From positions 1 through 8,575 of the forward strand of contig JAACZX010000080.1 in NCBI GenBank assembly GCA_009996555.1: 8,575 nucleotides of DNA, in the 5' to 3' direction. Within the stretch, counting starts at the first letter, position 1; the number at the start of each line of letters is the position of its first letter. This DNA is from Chitinophagaceae bacterium (GTDB lineage: Bacteria > Bacteroidota > Bacteroidia > Chitinophagales > Chitinophagaceae). A model generated the notes under the pieces. The model ran no database searches. It worked only from the letters and a program-made list of their open reading frames with translations, and had not been told where the DNA came from. The position numbers were made by a program, and so were the translations under genes. This document shows positions 1 through 6,637 of the stretch, in pieces.

Positions 1-33
1 AAAATGAAAGCGGTCGCAAATTCAGGCATTTCT

Positions 34-41
34 TATATTTA
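34..41 (+). promoter_or_regulatory. Candidate -7 promoter box for anmK
   Basis: TATATTTA matches 7 of 8 positions of the Bacteroidetes -7 consensus TAnnTTTG. It ends 4 nt before ATG 46, so the predicted transcription start would fall on or near the A of the start codon. No clear -33 TTG is seen in the few bases available upstream. Confidence 0.4.
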
Positions 42-45
42 GTTT

Positions 46-1248
46 ATGAACAGGAATATGCAGCAATTGTTGGCCATTGCACAAAAAAAAGAGCGCCACA
101 TCATCGGGTTAATGAGCGGCACGTCGGTTGACGGGCTGGATATTGCTTATTGTTCTATTTCAGGCGAGGGACATTCTACTGTTATCACATTAACCGCTTT
201 TGAAACCATTGCATACAACCCCGATTTTAAAGCGGAGATAAAATCAGTATTCTCGAAAAAGGAAGTGGACCTGGAAAAACTATGTTTACTGAACCCCTGG
301 ATTGCGCAGCAACAGGCTGCCATGATCAATCTCTTTCTGCAAAAGCATGGTATTAAAAAAGAAGATGTTGACCTGATTGCAAGCCATGGGCAAACCATTT
401 ACCATGCACCAAAAGCATTGCATGCACGGGAAAAATTCAGTAATGCCACCTTGCAGATTGGCGATGGTGATCATCTCGCAGCTGAAACGGGCATCATCAC
501 CATCAGCGATTTCCGTCAGAAACATATTGCTGCCGGCGGTGAAGGCGCACCGTTAGCTGTATATGGCGATTATTTTATTTTTTCGAAGAAAGGCGAAGAC
601 CGCATTATGCTGAACATGGGTGGCATTGCCAACTTTACATTTTTGCCCGGCTCAATGGATGCAAATAAAATTTTCAGTACCGATACAGGCGCAGGTAACA
701 CGTTAATGGATGCATTGATGCAACAGGAGTTTCCGGGAAACTATTTTGATAAAGATGCTGTTGTTGCCAAACAGGGTACTGTCAACGAAGCATTATTGCT
801 GGCATTAAAAGACAATTCTTTTTTTCAGCAATCATTTCCTAAAACAACAGGACCTGAATTATTTAATCTTCAATACCTGCAAACGGCGAAAGAAAAATCG
901 GGCACCACAGAAATGAATGTGTATGATACCATGGCAACATTAAATGCATTTTCGGCGCAAACTATTGCAGAAGCCATTCAAAAAACAATGCCGGGCAACA
1001 ACAGTTTTCATTTATATGCAAGCGGTGGGGGCATGCACAATCCATTATTAATGGATCAGATAAAACAACTTTTACCGGGCGTTCCAATTCATTTAACCAG
1101 TGAGCTTGGTATTAATCCCGACGCAAAAGAAGCAGTATTGTTTGCCATACTTGCCAATGAATGTATTGCAGGCGGCAACGTGCAGTTCAGCAAAGAATTA
1201 AAAGGTATCCCTTCTGTAACAATGGGCAAGATCAGTTTTCCGTGGTAA
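46..1248 (+). CDS. anmK: Anhydro-N-acetylmuramic acid kinase
   Basis: Cytoplasmic sugar kinase of peptidoglycan recycling. The family opens the 1,6-anhydro ring of anhMurNAc and phosphorylates it with ATP to MurNAc-6-phosphate. The 400 residues match the family's usual 360-400. Visible signatures: the N-terminal ATP-binding motif GLMSGTSVDGLD (residues 21-32), SHGQT (113-117), LQIGD (136-140), DFR...AAGGEGAPL (155-170), LNMGGIAN (189-196), DTGAGNTLMDA (213-223, containing the Asp I believe is the catalytic base), FDKDA, and near the C-terminus a glycine-rich SGGGMHNPLLM plus PDAKEAVLFA. His160 sits where enterobacterial homologues have Asp in DFRxxD; the other motifs are intact, so I infer an active enzyme. 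ATG 46 is chosen because a -7-like box ends 4 nt upstream; ATG 58 is an alternative. The 3' end overlaps the convergent SRPBCC gene by 17 bp. No MurNAc-6-P etherase gene is in the window. Confidence 0.95.
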   Translation: MNRNMQQLLAIAQKKERHIIGLMSGTSVDGLDIAYCSISGEGHSTVITLTAFETIAYNPDFKAEIKSVFSKKEVDLEKLCLLNPWIAQQQAAMINLFLQKHGIKKEDVDLIASHGQTIYHAPKALHAREKFSNATLQIGDGDHLAAETGIITISDFRQKHIAAGGEGAPLAVYGDYFIFSKKGEDRIMLNMGGIANFTFLPGSMDANKIFSTDTGAGNTLMDALMQQEFPGNYFDKDAVVAKQGTVNEALLLALKDNSFFQQSFPKTTGPELFNLQYLQTAKEKSGTTEMNVYDTMATLNAFSAQTIAEAIQKTMPGNNSFHLYASGGGMHNPLLMDQIKQLLPGVPIHLTSELGINPDAKEAVLFAILANECIAGGNVQFSKELKGIPSVTMGKISFPW

Positions 1249-1807
1249 GCATGGCTGAAGCATTGTTTGTATCCATCTGTTCTATATGTGCTTTCAGTTG
1301 CTCCAACCCTTTTTCAAATGCAGCACCAATAATATGATCGGCAAAAATGCCGTAGAAACGTTCCCACGGATACCATTTAAGTTTGTATTCCATAAACCAA
1401 AGTACTTCCGTTACGTGGTTACCGGTTCCTGTTTTGCGGATACGAAAACCACCTTCGGCTTTGTTCATGTCCTGCAACTCATAAAGCAGTTTCAGCTGAT
1501 TCTGTTCATGCGCCTGTACCGTAATTGTACCAGAGCTGTTTACTTTCACGCCTTTCCACCTGAAGAACGATCCCGGCTGATCCGTTACCTGTGAAAGCTG
1601 CACCAATGCACCACTGTCAGTTGTTACCCATGGCATCCATGCGCTCCAGTTCTTTACATCTTTCAGATTGTTATAAACAAGGCTGCTGTCGGCATTAATG
1701 ATCACTCCTCTTGAAATTTTTACAGAAGATGGAATGAACAGGCCGATGATTGTTATCACTGCAAACAATCCAACAAGCACAAACAAAAACATTTTTATTA
1801 AACGCAT
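1232..1807 (-). CDS. SRPBCC-fold (START/polyketide-cyclase-like) protein with N-terminal membrane anchor
   Basis: 191 residues. One hydrophobic helix (about residues 5-26, MFLFVLVGLFAVITIIGLF region) is followed by a soluble domain. That domain resembles the helix-grip SRPBCC superfamily: an I-x-A-x-x-x-x-V-Y-x-N-L-x-D-x-x-x-W-x-x-W-M-P-W pattern at about residues 37-60, then beta-rich segments ending in a long C-terminal amphipathic helix (HIIGAAFEKGLEQLKAHIEQM). Such folds bind hydrophobic ligands in a cavity; no catalytic residues or specific ligand can be named. The anchor implies a membrane-attached domain, with sidedness undetermined. The start could also be Met6; neither start has a recognisable RBS or -7 box close by. 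It lies 86 bp downstream of the ABC permease on the same strand and may be read through from it. Its last 17 bp overlap the end of anmK. The fold call is fairly firm and the function is unknown. Confidence 0.82.
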   Translation of the reverse strand: MRLIKMFLFVLVGLFAVITIIGLFIPSSVKISRGVIINADSSLVYNNLKDVKNWSAWMPWVTTDSGALVQLSQVTDQPGSFFRWKGVKVNSSGTITVQAHEQNQLKLLYELQDMNKAEGGFRIRKTGTGNHVTEVLWFMEYKLKWYPWERFYGIFADHIIGAAFEKGLEQLKAHIEQMDTNNASAMLTTEN

Positions 1808-1815
1808 AAGAACAA

Positions 1816-1885
1816 GTTCATTGTTAATAGTTCATGGTTCATAGAGATACACTTCTTACTTCTTACTTCTTACTTCTTACTTCGC
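1816..1885. repeat. Heptanucleotide tandem repeat array (two repeat types in one 7-bp register)
   Basis: Reading the + strand in sevens from 1816 gives GTTCATT, GTTAATA, GTTCATG, GTTCATA, GAGATAC, then ACTTCTT four times (1851-1878) and a degenerate ACTTCGC. This is ten consecutive 7-bp units with no slip in register. It occupies most of the 86-bp gap between the ABC permease stop and the SRPBCC start on the minus strand. It resembles the short tandemly repeated heptanucleotides described in cyanobacteria. An in-frame role is unlikely because it is outside any supported gene. Confidence 0.92.
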
Positions 1886-1893
1886 TCTTTACA

Positions 1894-3000
1894 TCATTCC
1901 CAACGAAACACCTTAATGGCTATTGCATACAACACCACTCCCCACAAACCAAGAATGCCGAGTTGCTTTCCGCAATCAACCAAATGGCTTCCTTCAAACG
2001 CCACATTCCGCATTGCATCATTGAGGTGTGTTAAAGGCAAAATTTTACAAATGGGCTGTAACCATTTGGGAAATGTATCAACAGAAAAAAATGTACCGGC
2101 CAGTAAAAACTGTGGTAACGTAAACATATTGGCAAACGGAGGAATGGTGCTTTCATTTTTTGCCAAACCGCTTACTATAAAACCAAAGCCCATGAATACA
2201 ATCAAGCCCACAAGACTTAGTATCAGCATTTCAAGAAAAGTGACCACACCATGCACAAGTGTAAATCCAAATACAAAACGGCCGATCAACAGAATAACAA
2301 CTGCAGTAATAAGTTGAAACAGCACACGGCTCATGCCTTCGCCAAATAAAATATAACCACGCTTAATGGGTGTGGCAAAAAATCGTTTCAATACCAGTTG
2401 CTGACGAAGATTGAAAAACAAAAACGCCACACCAAACACACCGGCACTCAATAACGAAAAGCCTAACTGTCCGGGCAAAATAAAATCGATGGTCTTATAC
2501 ACCCTGCCTTTCATTGGTTCCAGCATTTCTATATGGGCATAAGTTGGTGCATCGGGCGCTTTTCTGCGATCGATATCGACAATAATATCTTTTAAGGTTG
2601 ATTGGAGAATTGCCAACCTGTCAACACTTGCCGTGGAGGTTTGAATATTGATATTGTATAACGGGAACGTATCAGTGCCGTTGGGTTTCATATCAAGGAT
2701 GGCAGTAATCCTTCCTTTCGACAGATCGTTCCGCAACTCATCTTCTGTTTTTTCAACCACCCTGATGGTTTTGTATTGAATGAGCTGCTTGTACACCGCA
2801 TTATTTTGAGAAGTATCCGTTCCCTTGGTAAAACCAATCCGCACTGTTGGGCTGCCGCCTCCAATAAACCCAAACACCAGGATGAAAATGAGCGGAAAAG
2901 CAAAACTGAAAATAACAGCAGACGGGCTTCGGAAAATAGCCCTGAAACTTGCTTTAGAAATAGCCAGCATTGCTTTCCACTGGCTGTAAGGTTGACTCAT
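1894..3000 (-). CDS. ABC-2 type transporter permease
   Basis: Integral inner-membrane subunit of an ABC-2 family exporter, 368 residues, the usual full length for the type with one N-terminal helix and a large outer domain. Seen: a cytoplasmic N-terminus with an amphipathic stretch, TM1 at about residues 28-47, a roughly 120-residue hydrophilic extracytoplasmic domain (about 50-170), then about five helices (roughly 172-197, 223-245, 255-281, 290-312, 343-364). The loop LVLKRFFATPIKRGYILFGE after TM2 is the usual position of the coupling segment. FPKWLQPICKILPLTHLNDAMR before the last helix is typical of ABC-2 permeases. Substrate is unknown; drugs, lipids or polysaccharides are possible. No ATPase gene lies beside it, because the upstream neighbour is the divergent folK, so it must pair with an ATPase encoded elsewhere. 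ATG 3000 is supported by a perfect -7 box ending 4 nt upstream. Confidence 0.9.
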   Translation of the reverse strand: MSQPYSQWKAMLAISKASFRAIFRSPSAVIFSFAFPLIFILVFGFIGGGSPTVRIGFTKGTDTSQNNAVYKQLIQYKTIRVVEKTEDELRNDLSKGRITAILDMKPNGTDTFPLYNINIQTSTASVDRLAILQSTLKDIIVDIDRRKAPDAPTYAHIEMLEPMKGRVYKTIDFILPGQLGFSLLSAGVFGVAFLFFNLRQQLVLKRFFATPIKRGYILFGEGMSRVLFQLITAVVILLIGRFVFGFTLVHGVVTFLEMLILSLVGLIVFMGFGFIVSGLAKNESTIPPFANMFTLPQFLLAGTFFSVDTFPKWLQPICKILPLTHLNDAMRNVAFEGSHLVDCGKQLGILGLWGVVLYAIAIKVFRWE

Positions 3001-3004
3001 GCCG

Positions 3005-3012
3005 CAAAGCTA
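3005..3012 (-). promoter_or_regulatory. -7 promoter box for the ABC permease
   Basis: On the minus strand this reads TAGCTTTG, a perfect match to TAnnTTTG. Only CGGC separates it from the ATG at 3000, so transcription should begin at the start codon (leaderless). No convincing TTG -33 element is seen at the expected distance. The minus-strand promoter region would overlap the folK promoter. Confidence 0.55.
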
Positions 3013-3025
3013 TTTGTTTATGCCG

Positions 3026-3058
3026 TTGCCTGAAAAACTTTTTCCTGCCCTACTTTTA
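3026..3058 (+). promoter_or_regulatory. Candidate folK promoter (-33 TTG and -7 TACTTTTA)
   Basis: TTG at 3026-3028 and TACTTTTA at 3051-3058 (7 of 8 to TAnnTTTG) are 22 bp apart, in the range reported for Bacteroidetes promoters. Only CAGC separates the -7 box from ATG 3063, again pointing to a leaderless or near-leaderless mRNA. Confidence 0.45.
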
Positions 3059-3062
3059 CAGC

Positions 3063-3551
3063 ATGTCGCTACACAAGGTTTACATTTTATCAGGCAGCAA
3101 CCAGGGACAACGAAAACAATTTCTCAAAAAAGCAGTGATGCTGGTGCACGAACGTTGCGGCAGCATCAGCAAAGAATCATCGGTGTATGAAACAGCTGCA
3201 TGGGGACAAACAAGCCAGGCGGCCTTTCTCAATAAAGTGATCGTATTGCAAACCGCTCTTTCACCCGATGACCTGATGAAAACGCTGTTGCAAATTGAAC
3301 AGGAACTTGGCCGTGTGCGTACTGAAAAATACGGGCCACGTACAATTGACCTCGACATCTTGTTTTACGATGACCTTATTTATCATTCAGCAGTGGTAAC
3401 ACTTCCCCACCCTTCCATACAGGACAGGCGCTTTGTGCTAATTCCACTCACAGAATTATCGCCAAGAAAAATTCACCCGGTCTATAAAAAAACCATCAAC
3501 ACCTTATTAAAAGAGTGCGCAGATCAACTGGCTGTAAAAAAACTTGCATAA
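3063..3551 (+). CDS. folK: 2-amino-4-hydroxy-6-hydroxymethyldihydropteridine pyrophosphokinase (HPPK)
   Basis: Cytoplasmic enzyme of folate biosynthesis that transfers pyrophosphate from ATP to 6-hydroxymethyl-dihydropterin, making the substrate for FolP. The 162 residues equal the usual single-domain length. Motifs in order: LSGSNQG (residues 9-15), SSVYETAAWG and QAAFLNKV (39-59, pterin pocket), IEQELGRVRTEKYGPRTIDLDILFYDD (78-104, the family signature, with Asp96 and Asp98 as the expected Mg ligands and conserved Arg84, Arg86, Arg93), then LPHPSIQDRRFVLIPLTELSP (114-134). I chose ATG 3063 because homology begins right there. An in-frame ATG at 2970 would add 31 unrelated, cysteine-rich residues and run into the divergent permease gene. 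No folP or folB is in the window, so the pathway genes are scattered. No strong terminator follows the stop. Confidence 0.96.
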   Translation: MSLHKVYILSGSNQGQRKQFLKKAVMLVHERCGSISKESSVYETAAWGQTSQAAFLNKVIVLQTALSPDDLMKTLLQIEQELGRVRTEKYGPRTIDLDILFYDDLIYHSAVVTLPHPSIQDRRFVLIPLTELSPRKIHPVYKKTINTLLKECADQLAVKKLA

Positions 3552-3553
3552 AG

Positions 3554-3679
3554 TCAGGCTGCTTCTTCAGCTTCTTTCATGTATTTGAATATACCGTAGG
3601 CAGATTCCATCTCCATCAACTCGTTTTTTTGCCTTGCCAATTTGTAACCAACTGGCTTAATACAGCTATTTTTCCACAA
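3554..3679 (-). CDS. Possible very small ORF, convergent with folK (doubtful)
   Basis: A minus-strand frame is open from just below the TAA at 3716-3718 down to TGA at 3554-3556. Its C-terminal part reads like a real protein end: LARQKNELMEMESAYG followed by IFKYMKEAEEAA, charged and helix-forming. Beginning at TTG 3679 it would give 41 residues; the first ATG (3616) gives only 20. The stop lies 2 bp beyond the folK stop, the tight convergent packing often seen between real genes. Against it: no good start codon, no clear -7 box, and no family that I recognise. It could be a small protein, the decayed end of a lost gene, or chance. Coordinates of the start are a guess. Confidence 0.25.
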   Translation of the reverse strand: MWKNSCIKPVGYKLARQKNELMEMESAYGIFKYMKEAEEAA

Positions 3680-3689
3680 ACTGTATAAG

Positions 3690-3723
3690 TTGATGCCGGC
3701 GTTTCGCTGCTTGTTTTAATTTG
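3690..3723 (+). promoter_or_regulatory. Candidate promoter for the deoxynucleoside kinase gene
   Basis: TTG at 3690-3692 and TTAATTTG at 3716-3723 (7 of 8 to TAnnTTTG), 23 bp apart. The -7 box ends 7 nt before ATG 3731, giving a leader of only a few nucleotides at most. Confidence 0.4.
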
Positions 3724-3730
3724 CCCCCGG

Positions 3731-4363
3731 ATGAAATACAATTTTGTAACAATAGAAGGAAATATTGGTGCCGGCAAAACAACACTTGCGCACCTGCTGA
3801 GCAAACATTATAATGCGAGATTGATACTGGAAGAATTTGCTGACAATCCTTTTCTGCCAAAGTTTTACGAAAACCCGCAACAGTTTGCATTTCCGCTGGA
3901 ACTGTTTTTTATGGCAGAGCGTTACAAGCAATTAAAAGAGTTGTTGCATACGCAGGATCTTTTCAACTCCATCACCATTTCGGACTACCTGTTTACCAAG
4001 TGCCTGTTGTTTGCAAAAGTGAATTTACCTGCTGATGAATTTCGTTTGTATCAGAATCTGTTTGATATTATCCATCAGCAATTGGTACAACCTGAGCTGC
4101 TGATTTACCTGCACTCGCCGGTTTCACGCCTGCAGCAGAACATACGCAAACGCAACCGCAGTTATGAGCAGCAGATAGCCGATGAATATCTTTTCAACAT
4201 CCAGGAAACATATACCCAATACATTAAACAACACAATATAAAAACGTTGTTTGTTGATGCCAGCAATGCTGATTTCCTGGGTAATAAAGAACATCTGCAG
4301 ATCATTATTGATGCGCTGGATAAAGAATATGAACAGGGACAACACTATATAACGCTGGGATAA
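3731..4363 (+). CDS. Deoxynucleoside kinase (dNK/dGK-dAK family)
   Basis: Cytoplasmic salvage enzyme that phosphorylates deoxynucleosides to their 5'-monophosphates. The 210 residues fit the bacterial dAK/dGK-type family. Seen: a P-loop GNIGAGKTT at residues 10-18, the substrate-pocket segment LEEFADNPFLPKFYENP (about 33-49) with the conserved Glu-Glu, an aromatic and Met-rich stretch FAFPLELFFMAERY (about 53-66), and the LID-like basic motif IRKRNRSYEQQIADEYL (about 137-153), typical for phosphate closing over ATP. The usual D/E-R-S after the second helix appears here as AERY. Base preference (dGuo, dAdo, dCyd or dThd) cannot be read from sequence alone. It is followed after 23 bp by the MFS gene, with no terminator between, so co-transcription is possible although the MFS gene has its own -7 box. 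Confidence 0.92.
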   Translation: MKYNFVTIEGNIGAGKTTLAHLLSKHYNARLILEEFADNPFLPKFYENPQQFAFPLELFFMAERYKQLKELLHTQDLFNSITISDYLFTKCLLFAKVNLPADEFRLYQNLFDIIHQQLVQPELLIYLHSPVSRLQQNIRKRNRSYEQQIADEYLFNIQETYTQYIKQHNIKTLFVDASNADFLGNKEHLQIIIDALDKEYEQGQHYITLG

Positions 4364-4375
4364 TTGTTTCCTTCA

Positions 4376-4383
4376 TAGATTTG
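4376..4383 (+). promoter_or_regulatory. -7 promoter box deciding the MFS gene start
   Basis: TAGATTTG is a perfect TAnnTTTG match. It overlaps a possible TTG start at 4381, which is therefore unlikely to be used. The next in-frame start, GTG 4387, lies 3 nt beyond the box, matching the leaderless spacing at other genes here. No TTG lies at a suitable -33 distance; the one at 4364-4366 is too near. Confidence 0.5.
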
Positions 4384-4386
4384 TTT

Positions 4387-5628
4387 GTGGCAAAATCTCT
4401 TTCAAACGATCCTTTCGAATCTGTTCGCATAACTGAATTCCGGAATTTTATTATCGGCCGTTTCCTGTTCATCATGGGCTTGCGCATGATGGGCACGCTT
4501 GTTGGCTGGTGGATGTATGAACTTACGGGTGATCCGTTGGCGCTTGGCTTGGTAGGACTTGCAGAAGTTATTCCGGCAGTATCAATGGCATTGTATGCCG
4601 GTCATGTAGTTGATCTCAGCGACAGGAGAAATATGATCCTACGTTCGGTATTATCCTATGGAGTTTGCGTGGCATTGCTCATCTTTATTTCAACGGCTTA
4701 CTTCGAGGAAAGCTTCGGCAAGTCAAGCATTGCCACACTCATTTACATTGTTATTTTTATTACCGGCATTACAAGAGCATTCAGCGGACCATCGTTTGGC
4801 GCTATCTTATCACAACTTGTGCCAAAAACAACATTGCCCAACGCAGTTACATGGAGCCAGGGCACATGGCTCTCTGCTTCTGTTACCGGCCACGCACTTG
4901 CAGGATTTATGATCGCTGGTTTTGGTATTACAGGCACATTAACCAGCATTATACTTTCGATTGCATTGGCATTACTCATTTTTAATTCTATCGGCAACAA
5001 ACCAGCACTGGTGCAAGCCGAAAAGAAAACATGGGAAAGTGTAAAAGAAGGTTTGCGGTTTGTGTATAAAACAAAAGAAGTATTAGGAGCATTGGTGCTT
5101 GATCTGTTTGCAGTTTTGTTTGGAGGTGCAGTAGCCATGGTACCTGTTTTTGCAAAAGATATTCTGAAGGTGGGCCCCATTGGTTTTGGCTGGCTAAATG
5201 CAGCTGCTGATTTTGGCGCCATCATAATTGTGGTAATGCTTACAGTTTTTCCTTTGCGTAAACAACAGGGCCGTTTACTGTTATATGCTGTTGCAGGTTT
5301 TGGCTTATGCATCATTGTATTTGGCATTTCAACATTCTTCTGGCTGTCGTTCTTTGCGTTGTTTATTGCAGGTATGCTCGATGGCATTAGTGTGGTTGTG
5401 CGTGGCACCATTCTTCAATTGAAAACGCCCGATGAATTAAGAGGCCGGGTGTTAAGTGTAAACAGCATGTTCATTAACAGCAGCAATGAACTGGGGCAGT
5501 TTGAAAGTGGTGTAGCTGCCAGATTGATGGGCGTTGTACCATCGGTGATCTTTGGCGGATGCATGACTGTAGCGGTTGTTATCGGCACCTGGTTTAAAGC
5601 ACCCACCCTGCGTAAGCTGGAATATTAG
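4387..5628 (+). CDS. Major facilitator superfamily transporter, EntS/MFS_3-like exporter
   Basis: Inner-membrane secondary transporter of 413 residues from GTG 4387 (415 from TTG 4381). About twelve hydrophobic helices are visible in two halves with a polar central loop near residues 205-225 (QAEKKTWESVKEGLRFVYKTKE). The loop between TM2 and TM3 carries the MFS motif A variant AGHVVDLSDRRNMI. The last cytoplasmic loop has TPDELRGRVLSVNSMF, the hallmark of the MFS_3 (EntS, macrolide-efflux-like) group. These proteins usually export small molecules with the proton gradient. The substrate cannot be deduced and there is no siderophore or antibiotic gene nearby. It lies between dNK and the TPR gene on the same strand with short gaps. 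The C-terminus is short and cytoplasmic (WFKAPTLRKLEY). Confidence 0.88.
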   Translation: MAKSLSNDPFESVRITEFRNFIIGRFLFIMGLRMMGTLVGWWMYELTGDPLALGLVGLAEVIPAVSMALYAGHVVDLSDRRNMILRSVLSYGVCVALLIFISTAYFEESFGKSSIATLIYIVIFITGITRAFSGPSFGAILSQLVPKTTLPNAVTWSQGTWLSASVTGHALAGFMIAGFGITGTLTSIILSIALALLIFNSIGNKPALVQAEKKTWESVKEGLRFVYKTKEVLGALVLDLFAVLFGGAVAMVPVFAKDILKVGPIGFGWLNAAADFGAIIIVVMLTVFPLRKQQGRLLLYAVAGFGLCIIVFGISTFFWLSFFALFIAGMLDGISVVVRGTILQLKTPDELRGRVLSVNSMFINSSNELGQFESGVAARLMGVVPSVIFGGCMTVAVVIGTWFKAPTLRKLEY

Positions 5629-5639
5629 TACTGAATAGT

Positions 5640-5647
5640 TATATTTA
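5640..5647 (+). promoter_or_regulatory. Candidate -7 box for the TPR gene
   Basis: TATATTTA, 7 of 8 to TAnnTTTG, 13 nt before ATG 5661 in the 32-bp gap after the MFS stop. No hairpin terminator is seen in this gap, so read-through from the MFS gene is equally possible. Confidence 0.3.
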
Positions 5648-5660
5648 TAAAAATGATCCC

Positions 5661-6626
5661 ATGAAACTTCACATTGCATTCCTGTGCCTGCTGTTTTCTT
5701 TTTCATTGCATGCACAAACACCTGAACTGCTCTTAGACAGTGCTGCCCAACAAATGGATATTGAAAACTATGGCAAAGCCATTAACTATTTTAACAGAGC
5801 TATCCTGAAAGACAGCAATCATTCTGAAGCATACCACCGCAGAGGTTTTGCTTATGAAAAAATGAAAGACTATGAAAGCGCAATGCTTGATTATAATAAA
5901 GCGTTGATCAAAGACAACAGATCATGCGAAGCATACCTGCGAAGAGCAGACTTGCTGGCACGGTATGAATATTATTCGTATGCATTAACAGATTACAACA
6001 ACTCATTCCGCTTTGCAAAAAACGACACGTTAAAAGAAATCATTTATATCAACAGGGCACAAACAAAACGGATGCTGAAAGACATTCCCGGCGCTGTGCA
6101 GGATTATAAAGATGCTATTGCCATTAATCCTAAATGTATTGCCGCCATGACAAACCTTGGAGCCGTTTTACCAGATATTGGCGAATCAAAACAAGCCATT
6201 GCTTACCTGGAAATGGCGTTGCAGATCGATTCAACATTTGATGCGGTGTTTGGCAACCTTGCTTTTTTGTATTCAGAACTTGAACAATTTGAAAAAGCAC
6301 TTGGCTACAGCAACCGCTTGCTCAAGATGCATCCAAACGAACCATACGCACTCAACAACCGGGGGTATATCCGTTTTAAACTGAAAGATATTGAAGGCGC
6401 ACTGGAAGACATCAATAATTCAATTACGCAGTTACCCTCCAATGCTTATGCATACCGCAACAGAGGCCTGATCTATCTTGACCAAAAGAAAAACAAGGAA
6501 GCTTGTATTGATTTTCAGAAAGCACTCAAATTTGGCTTCACCGAATATTACGGCGATGAAGTGCAAAAGCTGGTTGACCAGCATTGTAAACAAAAAGCTA
6601 CTGACCCATCGATTAACTCGCTTTAA
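5661..6626 (+). CDS. Secreted tetratricopeptide-repeat protein
   Basis: 321 residues. The N-terminal MKLHIAFLCLLFSFSLHAQ is a clear Sec signal peptide with cleavage expected after Ala18 or Gln19, so the mature protein is periplasmic or outer-surface-facing. There is no lipobox Cys at the cleavage site. The rest is about eight consecutive 33-34-residue TPR units starting near residues 22, 55, 89, 126, 160, 194, 228 and 261. They show the usual A-Y-x-x-R-G / D-Y-x-x-A-L / P pattern, for example AYHRRGFAYEKMKDYESAML and ALNNRGYIRFKLKDIEGALE. The C-terminal ACIDFQKALKFGF...LVDQHC cap is common at the end of Bacteroidetes TPR proteins. TPR arrays are protein-binding scaffolds; no enzymatic domain is present and the partner is unknown. 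It is followed after 11 bp by a small membrane-protein gene, probably in one transcript. Confidence 0.87.
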   Translation: MKLHIAFLCLLFSFSLHAQTPELLLDSAAQQMDIENYGKAINYFNRAILKDSNHSEAYHRRGFAYEKMKDYESAMLDYNKALIKDNRSCEAYLRRADLLARYEYYSYALTDYNNSFRFAKNDTLKEIIYINRAQTKRMLKDIPGAVQDYKDAIAINPKCIAAMTNLGAVLPDIGESKQAIAYLEMALQIDSTFDAVFGNLAFLYSELEQFEKALGYSNRLLKMHPNEPYALNNRGYIRFKLKDIEGALEDINNSITQLPSNAYAYRNRGLIYLDQKKNKEACIDFQKALKFGFTEYYGDEVQKLVDQHCKQKATDPSINSL

Positions 6627-6637
6627 AAACACAGCCT

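Noticed and set aside
523..525. AnmK His160 in place of the Asp of DFRxxD, suggesting an inactive enzyme
   Set aside because: The Asp of DTGxGN (residue 213), which I take as the catalytic base, and all nucleotide-binding glycine motifs are intact. The change is more likely a lineage variant; an alignment of Bacteroidetes AnmK would settle it.
1834..2317. Plus-strand open frames across the heptad array and the permease C-terminus
   Set aside because: They arise from repeat sequence and the antisense of a well-supported permease; the translations show no protein-like features.
2970..3062. Longer folK start giving a 193-residue protein
   Set aside because: The extra 31 residues are cysteine-rich, unlike any HPPK, overlap the divergent permease gene and would swallow both promoters. 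The conserved domain starts at ATG 3063.
3556..3575. Hairpin after folK (GCTG...CAGC) as terminator
   Set aside because: Only a 4-bp stem with no T-run of useful length; too weak to call.
4381..4386. TTG 4381 as the MFS start
   Set aside because: It lies inside the perfect -7 box TAGATTTG. GTG 4387 is in frame and at the spacing seen for neighbouring genes.
4743..5411. A 222-codon open frame on the minus strand inside the MFS gene
   Set aside because: It is the antisense of a clear multi-helix transporter, with a Pro/Thr/Asn-rich translation and no recognisable fold.
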